From Mycolicibacterium flavescens (lineage in GTDB: Bacteria > Actinomycetota > Actinomycetes > Mycobacteriales > Mycobacteriaceae): a stretch of 64,000 bases of DNA. Made by a program: the position numbers and the translations under genes. This document shows positions 62,200-64,000 of this stretch, in pieces. The notes under the pieces are model-generated. The model saw nothing but the letters and a program-made list of their open reading frames with translations, did not search any database and was not told the DNA's origin. Position 1 is the first letter of the stretch. Every line of letters begins with the position of its first letter. Where the stretch lies: assembly GCA_900637135.1 (NCBI GenBank), contig LR134353.1, positions 4,712,001 through 4,776,000 of the forward strand, in the 5' to 3' direction.

Positions 62200-63459
62200 T
62201 CAGCGCAGACCGAACACCATGTCGTATTGAGCGAAGACCGCCTTGCGGGAGTAGGTGCTGTCGAAGTGCTGCCGTGCCGCAGCGGACAGGTCGGCGTTGT
62301 ACGGAGTATCCGTTGCCTCGAGCATGAGTTGCGCGAAATCTGGCGCTGAATCACCCACCAGGACACCGTATTCGGCTCCCACCGTCACACCCTCGGCGCC
62401 GATTGACGTCGAGACCACCGGCATCCCCGCGCCGAGCGCCTCGATGATCTTCAGCTTGACGCCCGAGCCGAATCGAAGTGGACTGACCAGCGCAGCACTG
62501 CGGGAAAGGATGCTCGTCAGCTCCGGCACATAGCCCTCGAGGGTCACGCTGTCCGGATACTGTGCCGCCAACGCAGTCAGATTCGGGAAGGGGTCGCGGC
62601 CGATGACGGTCAACTTGGCGTCGGGCCGCTGCTTGAGAACGAGGGGCCATACCGCGGTGAGGAAGTGCCTGAGGCCGTCGTCGTTGTGCGTCAGGGAGAG
62701 TTGCCCCAGGAAGACGAAATCCGGAGCACCCCGGTAATTCCGCACCGGCGATGGGCGGTCGCTCAGCAGCGGTGGTATTCCATGGATGCGGGTGTCGTCG
62801 ACGCCTGCGCGAGCGCGGAGCAGCGCCGCCTCCTGCTCGCTGATCAACAACGTGGTGTCGAAGCGGCGCGCGACCCTGTCCTCGCTTCGCCGCACGAGCC
62901 GCTGTTCCACGCGAAGCAACGCGCGCTGGCTGGGCTGCCACGAGGCTAAAGGGCGCAGCCCCCGGGGTACGTGAACTCCAAAATTGCCGATCGCTTGGAG
63001 CTCGACGTCGGGATACCGTGCGGCCGCTTGAAGCATCCCGCGGTACCGCTCTGAGAACAGGTCGTCGAGGTAGCAGACCGCACGGCCGCTCGTGTCGGGT
63101 ACGTGTTGCGCCATCCGGACCGTGTCGTATATCTCGAGGTCAGGTTTGATGTCCCGCAGAGTGCGGTGGATGGCATCGCGAAGCCGCGGGGTGTTCAGGA
63201 GGGACTCCTGCATACTGGACCGCCCAGTCAGCGTCCGCGTCACCAGGGTGGCGATCGCCGCGCGGCCACGCGGCTTTCCCAGTCGGCGAAGCACCGCCGG
63301 AAAGTGATCGTCGCACTCACCGCCGACCATCATGTAGAACACGTTGTTCGCGCCGACCCGGTCGGTCAGATAATCCACGAAACCGGCGAGAACGACCTTC
63401 TTACCGGCATCAGTGGGATACGGATTCACTGGACTGATCAATGCGACAGACGCGGGCAT
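62200..63459 (-). CDS. GT4-family glycosyltransferase (GT-B fold)
   Basis: 419 residues. N-terminal domain with the GT4 start VALISPVNPYPTDAGKKVVL and VCYLDDLFSERYRGML. C-terminal donor domain with FVFLGQLSLTHNDDGLRHFL, LTVIGRDPFPNLTAL, VSPLRFGSGVKLKIIEALGA and GMPVVSTSIGAEG (donor Lys and Glu present). The ATG at 63459 is on the minus strand, facing the plus-strand cluster, so it has its own promoter in the 161-base gap to the next gene. Confidence 0.9.
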   Translation of the reverse strand: MPASVALISPVNPYPTDAGKKVVLAGFVDYLTDRVGANNVFYMMVGGECDDHFPAVLRRLGKPRGRAAIATLVTRTLTGRSSMQESLLNTPRLRDAIHRTLRDIKPDLEIYDTVRMAQHVPDTSGRAVCYLDDLFSERYRGMLQAAARYPDVELQAIGNFGVHVPRGLRPLASWQPSQRALLRVEQRLVRRSEDRVARRFDTTLLISEQEAALLRARAGVDDTRIHGIPPLLSDRPSPVRNYRGAPDFVFLGQLSLTHNDDGLRHFLTAVWPLVLKQRPDAKLTVIGRDPFPNLTALAAQYPDSVTLEGYVPELTSILSRSAALVSPLRFGSGVKLKIIEALGAGMPVVSTSIGAEGVTVGAEYGVLVGDSAPDFAQLMLEATDTPYNADLSAAARQHFDSTYSRKAVFAQYDMVFGLR

Positions 63460-63476
63460 GACGCTCCGATGCTCTC

Positions 63477-63489
63477 GAGTGATTCACTC
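63477..63489. promoter_or_regulatory. 13-bp palindrome upstream of the minus-strand glycosyltransferase
   Basis: GAGTGATTCACTC is a perfect palindrome (6-base arms around one T), 17 bases upstream of the start codon at 63459. It could be an operator. The rest of the gap from 63460 to 63620 shows no gene. Confidence 0.3.
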
Positions 63490-63620
63490 AGATGATGACT
63501 CTGCCGAACCCCAGTAGACGCTCAGCGAACGATAGCCGAACAGTAACCGGGTACGACGACCTGAGCTCGCTATCGGCCTAAGATTCGCGCCGACCGAACC
63601 ACTCACGTTGCCTGTCTCAA

Positions 63621-64000
63621 CTACGTTGGAGAAACGTCTAAACCGTCAGCTGGCGGGTCCGCGGGGATGTTGACGATGGCTGCGAGCCCGCGGTGGTCGG
63701 ATCCGGGCACCTCCACGGTGTACGCCGACGAGGCCGCGCAATTACGCAGCAGGACATGGTCGATGCCGACCACCGACGGCAGCCACGGTCTGCTCGGGTA
63801 GCTGCGGACCAGACCCGCACCGGCTTGTTCGGCCGCGTCGCGGTAGCCCTCGTCCAACAGCCGACGGAAGGGACTCATGTCGTAGGTCGCGTTGAGGTCG
63901 CCCGCCACGACGACCGCACCGGAGCCGGCGGTATCGGTTAACGCCCGCAGCGTCTCGGGAAATCGCGCGATGTCGTCGGAGAACCAGCGCAGCGGCTGAA
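63621..64000 (-). CDS. Endonuclease/exonuclease/phosphatase-family protein, C-terminal part (partial)
   Basis: The frame enters from the right edge of the window and ends at 63621, giving about 125 C-terminal residues. The EEP motifs VVVAGDLNATYDM (Asp/Asn), VVGIDHVLL and PGSDHRGLAAIV (catalytic Asp-His) are present. Members include sphingomyelinase-like phosphodiesterases and small secreted nucleases; the N-terminus that would show a signal or membrane helices is outside the window. It lies upstream of the glycosyltransferase on the same strand. Confidence 0.85.
   Translation of the reverse strand, partial: QPLRWFSDDIARFPETLRALTDTAGSGAVVVAGDLNATYDMSPFRRLLDEGYRDAAEQAGAGLVRSYPSRPWLPSVVGIDHVLLRNCAASSAYTVEVPGSDHRGLAAIVNIPADPPADGLDVSPT

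Overview
The window is chromosomal DNA from a high-GC mycobacterium, probably a rapid-growing environmental Mycolicibacterium-type species. The evidence is a long run of genes in the same order, inverted, as M. tuberculosis Rv0437c to Rv0408: (psd)-pssA, AAA ATPase (Rv0435c), LON-domain protein (Rv0434), ybdK (Rv0433), sodC, virR (Rv0431), Rv0430, def, GNAT (Rv0428c), xthA, thiC, thiD, Rv0421c, Rv0420c, lpqL, thiG, thiS, thiO, thiE, mutT3, glnX (Rv0412c), glnH, pknG, ackA, pta. GTG starts, 1-14 base stop/start overlaps and TAnnnT -10 boxes right next to start codons are also typical of mycobacteria. No rRNA, tRNA, CRISPR array, transposase or phage gene was seen. All gene identities come from reading the translations; no database search was run.

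Layout. 1-3.1 kb: phospholipid synthesis (psd end, pssA) and a two-domain AAA ATPase. 3.1-14.9 kb: an accessory block absent at this position in M. tuberculosis. It holds a minisatellite, a DUF1707 gene under paired palindromes, a NarL-type two-component system, a small protein/CBS/ArsB-type transporter cluster, a complete Mrp Na+/H+ antiporter operon (A and B fused) and an LCMT-type methyltransferase. 15-20.7 kb: conserved LON, ybdK, sodC, virR and DUF3263 genes, then def-GNAT-xthA on the other strand. 20.8-25.2 kb: TPP riboswitch-thiC-thiD, a hydrolase and two neighbouring septum-formation-domain proteins. 25.3-31.5 kb: accessory genes (Baeyer-Villiger-like monooxygenase, DoxX-like protein, double TetR regulator, two small membrane proteins, APC permease, uracil permease). 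31.4-38.5 kb: a second TPP riboswitch on the minus strand driving thiO-thiS-thiG, followed closely by an SGNH hydrolase and two LpqL-type secreted aminopeptidases; thiE and mutT3 lie on the other side. 38.6-47.5 kb: glnX-glnH-pknG (amino-acid sensing), glbN, a STAS protein, and ackA-pta.

47.6-63.5 kb is the most interesting part. Where M. tuberculosis has fgd1, this genome carries what looks like an exopolysaccharide or capsule assembly locus: an alkaline-phosphatase-superfamily enzyme, a BcsB-like exported membrane protein, UDP-glucose 4-epimerase, FkbM methyltransferase, Wzx-type flippase, Wzz-like protein, a Wzy/O-antigen-ligase-type polymerase with its own C-terminal Wzz-like periplasmic domain, an uncharacterised exported protein, a GT4 enzyme, a 782-residue protein of two fused GT-B modules, and another glycosyltransferase on the opposite strand. 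Together they could make, flip, polymerise and export a surface glycan. The window ends inside an endonuclease/exonuclease/phosphatase-family gene.
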